64,000 nt of DNA from Dokdonella sp. (GTDB lineage: Bacteria; Pseudomonadota; Gammaproteobacteria; Xanthomonadales; Rhodanobacteraceae). Every line of letters starts with the position of its first letter. Position 1 is the first letter of the stretch. Position numbers and translations under genes: made by a program. The notes below the pieces were generated by a model, which was not told where the DNA came from, searched no databases, and saw nothing but the letters and a program-made list of their open reading frames with translations. This document shows positions 25,973-34,509 of this stretch, in pieces. The stretch covers positions 124,001-188,000 of the forward strand of contig NZ_JAHCAP010000002.1 of the NCBI RefSeq assembly GCF_019634815.1, written 5' to 3'.

Positions 25973-27151
25973 ATGTTGAATGAATTCCTGCCGCTGCTGT
26001 TCCTGCTGTTGCCGGTGGCAGCGCTGTCGGGCTGGATCCTCGGGCGCCGGCGCAGCGAGCGCACCTCGGGTGCGCGCGTGAGTGAGCTGTCGAGCAACTA
26101 CTTTCGCGGACTCAACTACCTGCTCAACGAGCAGCAGGACAAGGCGATCGAGTTGTTCCTCAAGCTCGCCGAAATCAATCGCGATACGGTCGAGACCCAT
26201 CTCGCTCTCGGCAATCTGTTCCGACGCCGCGGCGAGGTCGATCGCGCGATCCGCGTGCACCAGAACCTGATCGCGCGGCCCAACCTCAGCGATGAAGAGA
26301 AGACGATCGCCCTGCTCGAATTGGGCGAGGACTACATGCGCGCCGGCCTTCTCGATCGAGCCGAAGTTCTGTTTGCCGATCTGGTGGCGATGGAGGCGCT
26401 GGCGCCTTCGGCGCTGCGGCACCTGATCGCGATTTATCAGCATGAACGGGATTGGGACAAGGCGATCGAGCATGCGCGCCGACTCGAAAGGCTCACCGGC
26501 GAATCAAAGGCCATGATGATCTCGCAGTTCCATTGCGAACTGGCCGAACAGGCGAGGGCGCAGGGCGATCGCGACGCTGCGCGCGCGCACATCGGCGATG
26601 CATTCCTGGTCAACAGCGACTGCGTGCGCGCCAGCATGATCCTCGGCCATCTCGAAAGTAGCGAGGGCAATCACGCGGCGGCGATCGAGGCTTTCGAGCG
26701 CGTGGCGCAGCTTGATCTCGACTATTTGCCCGAATTCCTGCCACCGCTGCTCGATTGCTATGCGCGCACGCAGCAGATGCAGCGCGCCGAACAATTCCTG
26801 TTGCGCACGATCGAACGGCATCGCGGGGTGACGCCGGTATTGGCCTTGGCGCGCTTGTATGCGACGACCCGTGGTGAAGACAAGGCGGTTGAGTTCCTCA
26901 ACGAAAGCCTGCGTCAACGACCGTCGGTGCGCGCATTGATGGCGCTGATCGACATGAATCTGCGCAACGTCAGCGATGAAGCGCGCGGCAACTATCTCAT
27001 CCTGCGTGACCTCACGCAGCAGCTGGTCGAAGGCAAGGCACTGTATCGGTGCAACCGCTGTGGATTCGGCGCCAAGGCGCATCATTGGCAGTGCCCGAGC
27101 TGCAAGAGTTGGGGTACGGTGCGGCCGATTCACGGCGCCGCGGGTGAGTAG
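25973..27151 (+). CDS. lapB: Lipopolysaccharide assembly protein LapB
   Basis: Inner-membrane TPR protein that recruits LpxC to FtsH and coordinates LPS synthesis with export. The 392 residues have one N-terminal membrane helix (LPLLFLLLPVAALSGWILG), tetratricopeptide repeats from about residue 40 to 340 and a C-terminal rubredoxin-type metal site with two CxxC pairs: YRCNRCGFGAK and WQCPSCKSW. This architecture is diagnostic. Its usual partner lapA (a short two-helix DUF1049 gene between ihfB and lapB) is absent: the 165-base gap has no such frame. A -10-like TATGAT (25866-25871) may start its transcript, with a leader of about 95 bases. It overlaps no gene; the transferase gene begins 3 bases after its stop. 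Confidence 0.96.
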   Translation: MLNEFLPLLFLLLPVAALSGWILGRRRSERTSGARVSELSSNYFRGLNYLLNEQQDKAIELFLKLAEINRDTVETHLALGNLFRRRGEVDRAIRVHQNLIARPNLSDEEKTIALLELGEDYMRAGLLDRAEVLFADLVAMEALAPSALRHLIAIYQHERDWDKAIEHARRLERLTGESKAMMISQFHCELAEQARAQGDRDAARAHIGDAFLVNSDCVRASMILGHLESSEGNHAAAIEAFERVAQLDLDYLPEFLPPLLDCYARTQQMQRAEQFLLRTIERHRGVTPVLALARLYATTRGEDKAVEFLNESLRQRPSVRALMALIDMNLRNVSDEARGNYLILRDLTQQLVEGKALYRCNRCGFGAKAHHWQCPSCKSWGTVRPIHGAAGE

Positions 27152-27154
27152 CGC

Positions 27155-28231
27155 GTGGCCGTGACCAGTTGGCAGATTGCGGCAATGCTGGTCTCGGTCG
27201 CGGCGCTGTCGATGCTGTTGACCTGGGCCGCGATCGGTTATGCACGGCGGCGCCAGCTGCTCGACCTGCCCGGTCGTCGACGCTCGCACCGCCAAGCCAC
27301 GCCGCGAGGCGGCGGCATTGGCATCGCGGTTTCCCTGATCCTGGCGGGTTTGACGTGCTGGCCCGATCCGCAGCAAGCGCTGTGTCTCGCAGGCGCGATC
27401 GCCTTGGTCGGCGGTGTCGGGTGGGTCGACGATCATCGCGGCCTCGCGGCGTCGTGGCGTTTGTTGGCGCACGCGGTGGCGGTGGCGCTCCTGCTGGTTG
27501 CCTTCGGCGGGGATTTCGCCGCACACGTGGCCAGCTGGTCGCCCGGCGCCATTGACGCAACGGGAGCGCTCATCGGCCTCGGTTTGGCCATCGCGGTCGG
27601 CCTGTGGCTGGTCTGGTCGATCAACCTGCACAACTTCATGGATGGCATCGACGGCATCCTCGCCATGCAGGCCGTGTTCGTGTTCGCCCTTGCGGTGGTT
27701 GCCTTCGCGCATGCCGGCACAGCACGTGATGCGCTCGCCAGCGCGGCGTGTCTGGCCGCGACCTGTGGTTTCCTGCCATTCAATTTTCCGCGCGCGCGCG
27801 TCTTCATGGGGGACGTCGGCAGCGGCGTGCTCGGCCTACTGCTCGGGCTGGTGATGCTGGGGCTTTCCCTGCATCCCGGACTTGCAGCCACGACCGGCGT
27901 CATCGCCGGCTCGGCCTTCATCATCGATGCCACCTGCACCCTGGTCTCGCGCATCCTTGCCGGACGTCGTTGGTATAGTGCGCACCGCGAGCACCTCTAC
28001 CAATGGCTGTTTCGCAGCGGGTTTTCGCACGCGCGAGTCGTGGCGTTTTACATGGGCTGGAACATGCTGATCGTGGTGCCGACACTGCTGTGGATCAACC
28101 GCGCGGGCGGGCAGGGCAGTCAGGTGCCGTCCGCCACGGCGCTGTTCGCGCTCGGTGTGTTCACGTGGGTTTGCGGCAAACAGTGGTGCCTGCGACATGC
28201 AGTCATGGAGACCAGGCATGAAGCCGCGTAG
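27155..28231 (+). CDS. Polyprenyl-phosphate sugar-1-phosphate transferase, WecA/MraY type
   Basis: Integral membrane transferase (358 residues, about ten hydrophobic segments) that loads a sugar-1-phosphate from a UDP-sugar onto undecaprenyl phosphate to start a cell-envelope glycan. The cytoplasmic motifs are VGWVDDHRGL (the Mg/lipid DD motif), NLHNFMDGIDGI and the VFMGDVGSGVLGLLLG loop; near the C-terminus the HREHLYQWLFRSGFSH segment is characteristic of the WecA/glycosyltransferase-4 group. Probable sugar is an N-acetylhexosamine; the exact one cannot be read. Start is GTG at 27155, following lapB by 3 bases. It overlaps the dehydratase gene by 14 bases, so the lapB-transferase-dehydratase-galU row looks like one operon. 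Confidence 0.9.
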   Translation: MAVTSWQIAAMLVSVAALSMLLTWAAIGYARRRQLLDLPGRRRSHRQATPRGGGIGIAVSLILAGLTCWPDPQQALCLAGAIALVGGVGWVDDHRGLAASWRLLAHAVAVALLLVAFGGDFAAHVASWSPGAIDATGALIGLGLAIAVGLWLVWSINLHNFMDGIDGILAMQAVFVFALAVVAFAHAGTARDALASAACLAATCGFLPFNFPRARVFMGDVGSGVLGLLLGLVMLGLSLHPGLAATTGVIAGSAFIIDATCTLVSRILAGRRWYSAHREHLYQWLFRSGFSHARVVAFYMGWNMLIVVPTLLWINRAGGQGSQVPSATALFALGVFTWVCGKQWCLRHAVMETRHEAA

Positions 28232-30095
28232 AGCGATTGCCCGCATCCATCCGCGACTGGCGGTGGTTGCTCATGACGTCTTCATGGTCTGGCTGGCCTG
28301 GAACGTGGTCAATGCCTTGCGCTGGTCACTCGAGGCGGATGCTGCCCCGGTAGCGCTGTTTGGCGTGCAGGACCTGCTGGTGGTTGGTGCGCAGGCGCTG
28401 GTGTTCTGGTGGACGGGCCTGTACCGCGGACTGTGGCGTTTCGCCAGCATGCCCGACATGTGGAACATCCTGCGCGCCTGCATCGTCGGCGCCGTTGCTG
28501 TGGCGGTGACGCTGTTTCTATACAACCGCCTCGCGCATGTGCCGCGCACGGTGTTGATCGTCTATCCGTTCGTCCTGGCGATTCTGCTGGCGCTGCCACG
28601 GCTGGTTTACCGCTACTGGAAGGACAGCCGGCTTGACCTCGTACGTGCACCCAGCGAACGCGTGCTCGTGCTCGGCGCGGGCAAGGCCGGCGAAGCCCTG
28701 GTGCGCGACCTGCGGCGCGAACGGCGCTACCTGCCAGTGGGCTTTCTCGACGACGATCGCAGCCTGCGTGGCGCGCGCGTGCATGGGGTGCCGGTGCTCG
28801 GCCCGCTCGATCAGTTGCCGAACGTGGCGCGCGAAACCGCGGCCGAAATGATCGTGATCGCGATTCCCTCGGCCAACAAGGCGCAGATGCGGCGCGCGGT
28901 CGATCTGTGCGAAGAAGCACGTCTGCCGTTCCGCACGGTGCCGCGGCTCGAAGACGTGGTCGCCGGACGCTCGGCATTCAATGAACTCAAGGAAGTCGCG
29001 ATCGATGACCTGCTCGGGCGCGAGCAGGTGCAACTGGACTGGACCGCGATTCGCACGCGCCTGTCCGGACGGCGCGTGCTCATCACTGGCGGTGGCGGCT
29101 CGATCGGCTCGGAACTGTGCCGGCAGGTCGCACGGCTGGGCGTCGAGTCGCTGACCGTGTTCGACCAGTCCGAATACAACCTCTATTCGATCGAGCAGCA
29201 GTTGCGGCGTGACTACCCGGATCTCCTGTTGCAGGTCGTGCTGGGTGATTGTCGCGACGAGCGGGCCTGCGAACGTGTGTTCGTCCAATCTCGCCCGCAG
29301 ATCGTGTTCCACGCCGCGGCCTACAAGCACGTGCCGCTGTTGCAGGCGCAGGTGCGCGAGGCCTTTCGCAACAACGTGCTCGGCACGCGCATGGTCGCGC
29401 AGGCTGCCGATCGCTTCGGCGTCGACAGCTTCGTGCTGATCTCCACCGACAAGGCGGTCAATCCGACCAGTGTGATGGGCGCCTGCAAGCGCGTGGCGGA
29501 ACTGTTCTGCCAGACCTTCGCAAAGGAGTCGCGCACGCGCTTCATGACGGTGCGTTTTGGCAACGTGCTCGACTCGGCCGGCTCGGTCGTGCCGTTGTTT
29601 CGCGAACAAATCCGCAGCGGCGGGCCGGTGACCGTCACGCATCCGGAAATCACGCGCTATTTCATGACCATCCCCGAAGCCTGCCAGTTGATCCTGCAGG
29701 CCTCGGTGCTTGGACACGGCGGCGAGATCTTCGCGCTCGACATGGGCGAGCCGGTGAAGATCCGTGATCTGGCCGAGCAGATGATCCGGCTTGCCGGGCA
29801 CCCATCCGAAGGCGAGATCGCGATCGTCTACACCGGCCTGCGTCCGGGCGAAAAACTGTTCGAGGAACTGTTCCATCCGCAGGAGCGCTACAGCCAGACC
29901 GCGCACGCCAAGATCTTCCTCGCCCAGCCGCGCTCGATGTCCTGGACGCTGCTGGAAACCCAGCTTGCGCAGGCCGAAGTCGCGGCGCGGGATTTCGATG
30001 AGGAAGCGCTGCGGCGTATCCTCGAGCAACTGTTGCCCGAATTCGTTGCCGCGCAGGCAGCGGAAAACAATGTCATTCCCCTTCGTTCCGCCTGA
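28218..30095 (+). CDS. Membrane UDP-sugar 4,6-dehydratase (PglF/WbpM type)
   Basis: A 625-residue membrane enzyme. Four hydrophobic helices span about residues 10-115, followed by a CoA-binding-like Rossmann region with GAGKAGEALVRDL, and a catalytic SDR domain from about residue 290 with GGGGSIGSELCRQV, FHAAAYKHVPLL and STDKAVNPTSVMGACKRVAE. This is the CapD/FlaA1 class, with the Met-X3-Lys replacing Tyr-X3-Lys in the active site (VMGACKR). It converts UDP-GlcNAc to the 4-keto-6-deoxy sugar that leads to bacillosamine or fucosamine-type sugars. Overlap with the transferase gene upstream suggests the two initiate and supply the same envelope glycan. An AGG lies before the ATG at 28218; earlier in-frame starts are less likely. 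Confidence 0.93.
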   Translation: MKPRRAIARIHPRLAVVAHDVFMVWLAWNVVNALRWSLEADAAPVALFGVQDLLVVGAQALVFWWTGLYRGLWRFASMPDMWNILRACIVGAVAVAVTLFLYNRLAHVPRTVLIVYPFVLAILLALPRLVYRYWKDSRLDLVRAPSERVLVLGAGKAGEALVRDLRRERRYLPVGFLDDDRSLRGARVHGVPVLGPLDQLPNVARETAAEMIVIAIPSANKAQMRRAVDLCEEARLPFRTVPRLEDVVAGRSAFNELKEVAIDDLLGREQVQLDWTAIRTRLSGRRVLITGGGGSIGSELCRQVARLGVESLTVFDQSEYNLYSIEQQLRRDYPDLLLQVVLGDCRDERACERVFVQSRPQIVFHAAAYKHVPLLQAQVREAFRNNVLGTRMVAQAADRFGVDSFVLISTDKAVNPTSVMGACKRVAELFCQTFAKESRTRFMTVRFGNVLDSAGSVVPLFREQIRSGGPVTVTHPEITRYFMTIPEACQLILQASVLGHGGEIFALDMGEPVKIRDLAEQMIRLAGHPSEGEIAIVYTGLRPGEKLFEELFHPQERYSQTAHAKIFLAQPRSMSWTLLETQLAQAEVAARDFDEEALRRILEQLLPEFVAAQAAENNVIPLRSA

Positions 30096-30110
30096 TATCC
30101 GGATTCCTTC

Positions 30111-30992
30111 ATGAGCCAACGTTTGCGCAAGGTCGTATTTCCCGTGGCTGGCCTCGGCACGCGTTTTCTGCCGGCCACCAAGGTCGTGGCCAAGGAGATG
30201 TTGCCGGTGCTCGATCGACCGCTGATCCAGTACGCGGTCGATGAAGCGGTCGATGCCGGCGCCGACACCCTGGTGTTCGTGACCAATCGCTACAAGCATG
30301 CGATCGCCGACTATTTCGACAAGGCCTACGAGCTCGAAAGCAAGCTTGCGCAGTCGGGCAAGAAGGAACTGCTGGCGATGGTGCAGGGCACCTTGCCCAA
30401 ACACGTGCGCTGCGTGTTCGTGACGCAGCCCGAAGCGCTCGGACTCGGTCATGCCGTGCTTTGCGCCAAGGCCGTGGTTGGCGACGAGCCCTTCGGCGTG
30501 GTGCTCGCCGATGACTTGATCTGGAATGGCGCCGGCGCGGGCGCGCTGCGCCAGATGGCCGAGCTGTCGGCACGCGAGAATGGCGCCGGCGTGATCGCGG
30601 TCGAGGAAGTGCCGCATGCGCAAACCGACAAGTACGGCATCGTCGATGCCAGCCCCTTGTCCGAGCGAGCGGCCAAGATCAATCTCGTGGTCGAGAAGCC
30701 CAAGCCCGAAGTAGCGCCCTCCAACCTCGCGATCGTCGGCCGCTACGTGCTGCCGGGACGTATCTTCGACTTGCTCGAAACGACCAAGCCCGGCGCGGGG
30801 GGCGAGATCCAGCTCACCGATGCGATCGAAAGTCTGCTCGGCGAGCGATCCGTGCTTGCCTATCGCTTCGAAGGCACGCGCTTCGACTGCGGCAACAAGC
30901 TCGGTCTGGTCAAGGCAACGCTGGCGATGGCACTGGCCGATCCTCAGATCGGTGCAGCGACACGCGAGTTGGTCAAGAACTCGTGCGCATGA
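30111..30992 (+). CDS. galU: UTP-glucose-1-phosphate uridylyltransferase
   Basis: Makes UDP-glucose for polysaccharide and lipid glycosylation. The 293-residue protein begins RKVVFPVAGLGTRFLPATKV, the nucleotidyltransferase signature, then MLPVLDRPLIQYAVDEA; EKPKPE and GGEIQLTDAIESL are the later family hallmarks. It follows the dehydratase gene by 15 bases and fits an envelope-polysaccharide operon. The stop overlaps the next start in ATGA. No strong Shine-Dalgarno is visible. Confidence 0.97.
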   Translation: MSQRLRKVVFPVAGLGTRFLPATKVVAKEMLPVLDRPLIQYAVDEAVDAGADTLVFVTNRYKHAIADYFDKAYELESKLAQSGKKELLAMVQGTLPKHVRCVFVTQPEALGLGHAVLCAKAVVGDEPFGVVLADDLIWNGAGAGALRQMAELSARENGAGVIAVEEVPHAQTDKYGIVDASPLSERAAKINLVVEKPKPEVAPSNLAIVGRYVLPGRIFDLLETTKPGAGGEIQLTDAIESLLGERSVLAYRFEGTRFDCGNKLGLVKATLAMALADPQIGAATRELVKNSCA

Positions 30993-31486
30993 GCCGTCTG
31001 CTGATTCTGCTGCTGACGAGCCTGTGTTCGTTCTCGGCACAGGCCGCCGATTCGGTTGCCGTTGAGCGTTTCGAGCGCCTCAAGCAGCTTGCGGTCGGCG
31101 AGTGGCAAGGCACGACCGACGGTGGCGAGAGCGTGCGTGTGAATTATCGGACGATCTCGCGCGGCAGCGTGCTGGTTGAAGTCTGGCAACCGGGCACGCG
31201 CGCCGAGACCATGACGGTCTTCCATCGGGATGGGGAGCGTGTGCTCGCAACGCATTACTGTGCGCAAGGCAACCAGCCACGACTCGTATTGGCTGAGAGA
31301 TCCAGCAAGGCTTTCGCGTTCGACTATCTGGATGCGACCAATCTGGTGGAAGGCACTTCGCATTTGCACGGACTCGTGCTGGCGCCTGTTGCCGAGGGCG
31401 GTCTGCAGCGCGACGAAACCTATCGCGGTGCATCGGGTGATGAAACCAGTCATCTGCGCCTGCGTCGTGTCGCGGCCAAGCCCTGA
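30989..31486 (+). CDS. Hypothetical periplasmic protein (THAP4/DUF1579-like)
   Basis: A 165-residue exported protein of unknown function. The start MSRLLILLLTSLCSFSAQAAD gives a good signal peptide with cleavage after AQA. The mature part is a beta-rich small domain with a lipocalin or DUF1579-like feel: AVGEWQGTTDGGESVRVNYRTISRGSVLVE separates into strands, and the pattern of a barrel can be suspected but not shown. It overlaps galU by 4 bases (ATGA), so it is translated from the same message. A GTG two codons earlier is possible. It could bind a hydrophobic ligand; that is speculation from fold character. Confidence 0.8.
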   Translation: MSRLLILLLTSLCSFSAQAADSVAVERFERLKQLAVGEWQGTTDGGESVRVNYRTISRGSVLVEVWQPGTRAETMTVFHRDGERVLATHYCAQGNQPRLVLAERSSKAFAFDYLDATNLVEGTSHLHGLVLAPVAEGGLQRDETYRGASGDETSHLRLRRVAAKP

Positions 31487-31493
31487 AGGCGAC

Positions 31494-32660
31494 GTGGATC
31501 TCAGCTACATCCTCAACCATCTCGGCGAAGACCGCGAGCGCTATTTCGGCGCCGTGGTGCCGCCGATCATGCAGTCCTCGATCTTCGCGTTTCCGACGGT
31601 CGAGGCGATGCGCGCGGGCTTTGCCGACGAGTACGGCGGGCACCTGTACACACGCGGCAACAATCCAACCGTGGCGATCCTGCGCAAGAAGGTCGCCGCG
31701 CTGGAGGGTGCCGAGGATTGCCTGATGTTCGGCAGCGGCGCGGCTGCAATGGCCGCCGGCGTGATTGCCTGCCTTGCTGCCGGCGACCATGTCGTGTGCG
31801 TGGCCAAGCCTTACAGCTGGACACGGGCACTGCTGCGCGATCTGCTCGCGCGACTGGGGGTGCGCACCAGCTTCATCGACGGCACGCATGAGGACAATTT
31901 CGCGACAGCGATCGAGGACAGGACGCGCCTGATCGTGCTCGAAAGCCCGAATTCGATGACCTTCGAGCAGCAGGATCTGGCGAGCGTGGCGCAACTGGCG
32001 CGTGCGCGCGGCATTCGCACGATCTGCGACAACAGCTACGCCACGCCGCTCAACCAGTCGCCCATCGCGCTTGGCATCGACCTCGTCGTGCATTCGGCGA
32101 CCAAGTACCTCAACGGCCACAGCGACGTGGTGGCCGGCGCGCTGTGCGGCAGCGAGGAATTGTTGCGTGCGGTGTTCAAGGGGCCGTACATGACGCTCGG
32201 CGCGATCCTCGCGCCGCACGATGCATGGCTCATGTTGCGCGGCTTGCGCACCTTGACGATCCGCTTGCGGCAGATTGCCACGACCACGGCCGAAGTGCTT
32301 GCGTTTCTGCAAGGCCATCCGCTGGTGCGCAAGGTCTACAGTCCGCATGCCGATGGCAATCCGCAGCTCGCGCTCACGCAGGCGCAGTTGCGCGGTGCGA
32401 GCGGGCTCATCACGATCGAACTCGATGTGGACGAGGTCGCTGCGGTCGAGCGCTTCTGCAACGCGCTGCAACGTTTCCTGATGACGGTGTCGTGGGGCGG
32501 TTACGAGTCGCTGGCGATGCCGGTGTGCGCGGTATTTCCGCGCACGACACCGATGTCCGGTGCGGCCACGCCCAGCCTGCGTCTGGTGCGCCTGTCTATT
32601 GGTCTGGAAGAACCGGATGTGCTGATCGCCGATCTCGAGCAGGCCTTGCGAAAGATTTGA
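31494..32660 (+). CDS. Cys/Met metabolism PLP-dependent enzyme
   Basis: A 388-residue gamma-synthase/beta-lyase family enzyme. The PLP lysine is in VHSATKYLNGHSDVVAG (about residue 203), with SSIFAFPTVEAM and YTRGNNPTVAILRKKVAALEG at the N-terminal side. These match cystathionine gamma-synthase, cystathionine beta-lyase, or methionine gamma-lyase; the family is too uniform to choose. The start is GTG at 31494, eight bases after the stop of the exported protein, with GAAGG upstream; it has no in-frame ATG near this position. Product is probably cytosolic and involved in methionine or cysteine interconversion. Confidence 0.9.
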   Translation: MDLSYILNHLGEDRERYFGAVVPPIMQSSIFAFPTVEAMRAGFADEYGGHLYTRGNNPTVAILRKKVAALEGAEDCLMFGSGAAAMAAGVIACLAAGDHVVCVAKPYSWTRALLRDLLARLGVRTSFIDGTHEDNFATAIEDRTRLIVLESPNSMTFEQQDLASVAQLARARGIRTICDNSYATPLNQSPIALGIDLVVHSATKYLNGHSDVVAGALCGSEELLRAVFKGPYMTLGAILAPHDAWLMLRGLRTLTIRLRQIATTTAEVLAFLQGHPLVRKVYSPHADGNPQLALTQAQLRGASGLITIELDVDEVAAVERFCNALQRFLMTVSWGGYESLAMPVCAVFPRTTPMSGAATPSLRLVRLSIGLEEPDVLIADLEQALRKI

Positions 32661-32664
32661 AGCC

Positions 32665-33090
32665 TCAGCCGAGCACGGCGACGAGGCGCCAGGCGATCAG
32701 GCCGAAGCCGACCGTGAGGACCAGGAGTACCACGGCGGAAAGGCGCAGGCGCAGCACCACGGGCTGCGCGGTGTCTCCATGCAGGATGCGGTGATCGCGG
32801 AGCAGACGCATCCCGGGCGGCGGCCAGCGGCGCGCGCGCAGGGTCTTCGCTGCCTGCTGCCAGAAGTAGGCAGCCAGGCTGAGCAGACACACGCCGCTGA
32901 GCAAGACGGTGATGGCCGTCCACAGCCGGATCTGACGCAGTGCCTGCTCGGGCGTCAACACGATGGCCTGATTGCGCATCCAGTGCTGGATCGCGAACAG
33001 GGCGGCGACGGCGATGACCACGGCAATGACGAGCACGGCGAGTGTCTGTCGCCGGTAACGCGGATCGGCGCGCTGGATTTCTTCATTCAT
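32665..33090 (-). CDS. Small hypothetical membrane protein
   Basis: A 141-residue protein with three likely membrane segments: TLAVLVIAVVIAVAALFAI (about residues 18-36), an ITVLLSGVCLLSLAAYFW segment, and VVLLVLTVGFGLIAWRLVAVL at the C-terminus. Between the second and third lies a basic, cytoplasmic-like stretch with ARRWPPPGMRLLRDH. I do not recognise a family. The start MNEEIQRADPRYRRQT is preferred over an upstream ATG at 33168, which would add 26 residues of cysteine-rich, unlikely coding. It converges on the PLP-enzyme gene, 4 bases away, and diverges from the lipoprotein gene. Confidence 0.7.
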   Translation of the reverse strand: MNEEIQRADPRYRRQTLAVLVIAVVIAVAALFAIQHWMRNQAIVLTPEQALRQIRLWTAITVLLSGVCLLSLAAYFWQQAAKTLRARRWPPPGMRLLRDHRILHGDTAQPVVLRLRLSAVVLLVLTVGFGLIAWRLVAVLG

Positions 33091-33187
33091 GCCGGATCGA
33101 ATCCACAACAGGGGTCGGCAAGATGATAGGCAGCTTGCTGCGTGTGGGGGAAGCCGTTCGTCGCACAAACGCTGCGCCGGTCGTGAC

Positions 33188-33196
33188 TGCTATGCT
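33188..33196 (+). promoter_or_regulatory. Extended -10 immediately before a lipoprotein gene
   Basis: TGC-TATGCT ends 6 bases before the ATG at 33203. No -35 or Shine-Dalgarno is convincing. If active it would give a leaderless transcript. Confidence 0.4.
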
Positions 33197-33202
33197 TGGC
33201 CG

Positions 33203-34108
33203 ATGAAACGATTTGTCATTGCTTGCGTGCTCGCCGCCGTGCTGGGTGGATGCCAGACGTTTGCGCCGCGCGCTGCGCGTCCGGTCGGCGCGGCCGTCCC
33301 GTCTGCGGGTGTGTTCGACAATCACGAACAGGTCTGGGCGGCGGGGGAGAACGCATCGCCAGTCGCCGCACCGCATCTGCGGGTGACAATCCTGCCGACC
33401 GACAAACGCGACTGGACGCTCTGGCAGGTGCATCTGGACGGCGCGCAGCCCGGTGATGCGATCTGGGCCTTGCGCGAAGAGGTCGGCGCCAACGCCGGTT
33501 TCGTGCCTCATCGGGCACTGGTGGCGGTTCCTGGCACAGGCAAGGACTTCGATCCCGCGCAATGGGCGCCGCTGGATGCCTGCACCTTGAAGGTGGACAA
33601 GTCGGGGCGCAGCTACAGCGGTGATGCAGCCAGCTGTACCGTGCTCGCTCCCGGTGTCGGCGCGCAGATGGCCATGTTGCCGCTGGCAATCGAGCAGTCG
33701 GGCGAGTGGCTGCACCTGCGGCTGATGTCCGATCAGGCGCGTGGCGCAGATGCGCGCGAGGACCTGCGCCGCGTGCAGGAGTTCTCCGGCTGGGCGGCGA
33801 TCAACGGCGCCGGAGCAAAGGCGACCGCGGAGAACCGTGACTGGCACATGGACCGCAGGATACGCATCGAGAATGAAGGCGGGCGCTATCGCCTGCATTG
33901 GCGCGATGGCGCGGTTGCCGGCTATTCGCTCGGACTCGAGCGGCTCACCTATCGTGACGGCAACGTACCAGTGCTCAAGCTGTCCTTGATCGAGGACGCC
34001 AGCGGTCAGGTGCTTGCCTATGCTTGGGCCAATCCCGAGGCGACGCGCATCGGCCTCAACCTCGGTTGGGTCCAGATCGGGCTCGACCGGGTAACGCCGG
34101 CGCCTTGA
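33203..34108 (+). CDS. Hypothetical lipoprotein
   Basis: A 301-residue exported protein. It begins [20 protein letters not shown], with a lipobox L-G-G-C (Cys about residue 17), so it is lipidated and membrane-anchored. No family is recognised. The mature region has two strong cysteines in a probable pair ([10 protein letters not shown] and [10 protein letters not shown], about 20 residues apart) and beta-strand-like repeats. A possible -10 lies 6 bases ahead of the ATG and no Shine-Dalgarno is present. It is divergent from the small membrane protein and is followed by csaA on the same strand 65 bases later. Confidence 0.82.
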   Translation: MKRFVIACVLAAVLGGCQTFAPRAARPVGAAVPSAGVFDNHEQVWAAGENASPVAAPHLRVTILPTDKRDWTLWQVHLDGAQPGDAIWALREEVGANAGFVPHRALVAVPGTGKDFDPAQWAPLDACTLKVDKSGRSYSGDAASCTVLAPGVGAQMAMLPLAIEQSGEWLHLRLMSDQARGADAREDLRRVQEFSGWAAINGAGAKATAENRDWHMDRRIRIENEGGRYRLHWRDGAVAGYSLGLERLTYRDGNVPVLKLSLIEDASGQVLAYAWANPEATRIGLNLGWVQIGLDRVTPAP

Positions 34109-34173
34109 ATGCCGGTGCGGCCACCGAAGGACTGCAGGTCGCGTACACCGTGATGACAAGCTTGGAGCCGGTG

Positions 34174-34506
34174 ATGGAGCAGATCAGCTGGAATGATTTC
34201 GAGAAAGTGCTGCTGGTGGCCGGCACGGTGCTGCAGGTTGAACCATTCCCGCAAGCGCGAAAGCCGGCATGGAAGATCCGGGCCGACTTCGGGCCTTATG
34301 GCCAGAAGAAGACGAGTGCGCAGGTGGTGAGCCTGTACACGCCCGAACAACTCGTCGGGCGTCAGATCGTGGGCGTGATCAACTTCCCGGAGAAGCAGAT
34401 CGGTCCGTTTCGTTCCGAGTTCCTGCTCACCGGATTTCCCACCGCCGAAGGCGTCGTGCTGACCACGATCGAGCGCCGCGTGCCCGATGGCACGCGCATG
34501 GCGTGA
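34174..34506 (+). CDS. csaA: tRNA-binding protein CsaA
   Basis: A 110-residue OB-fold protein of the CsaA/tRNA-binding group (EMAP-like), matching the B. subtilis protein in length. The start [21 protein letters not shown] has a GGAG 8 bases upstream inside the longer frame; an ATG at 34153 would add 7 residues. Diagnostic stretches are [16 protein letters not shown] and [21 protein letters not shown]. CsaA binds tRNA and was also reported as a chaperone linked to secretion in Bacillus; its role in Proteobacteria is unclear. Its stop is 3 bases from that of the convergent MBL gene. Confidence 0.92.
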   Translation: MEQISWNDFEKVLLVAGTVLQVEPFPQARKPAWKIRADFGPYGQKKTSAQVVSLYTPEQLVGRQIVGVINFPEKQIGPFRSEFLLTGFPTAEGVVLTTIERRVPDGTRMA

Positions 34507-34509
34507 GTC

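Noticed and set aside
25867..25980. Short frame (MIAPISLSFSS...) between ihfB and lapB considered as lapA
   Set aside because: It lacks two membrane helices and any DUF1049 feature, and it overlaps the lapB start; judged non-coding.
28518..31040. An 840-residue minus-strand frame
   Set aside because: Antisense shadow of the dehydratase and galU genes, with Arg/His/Gln-rich composition and no family features.
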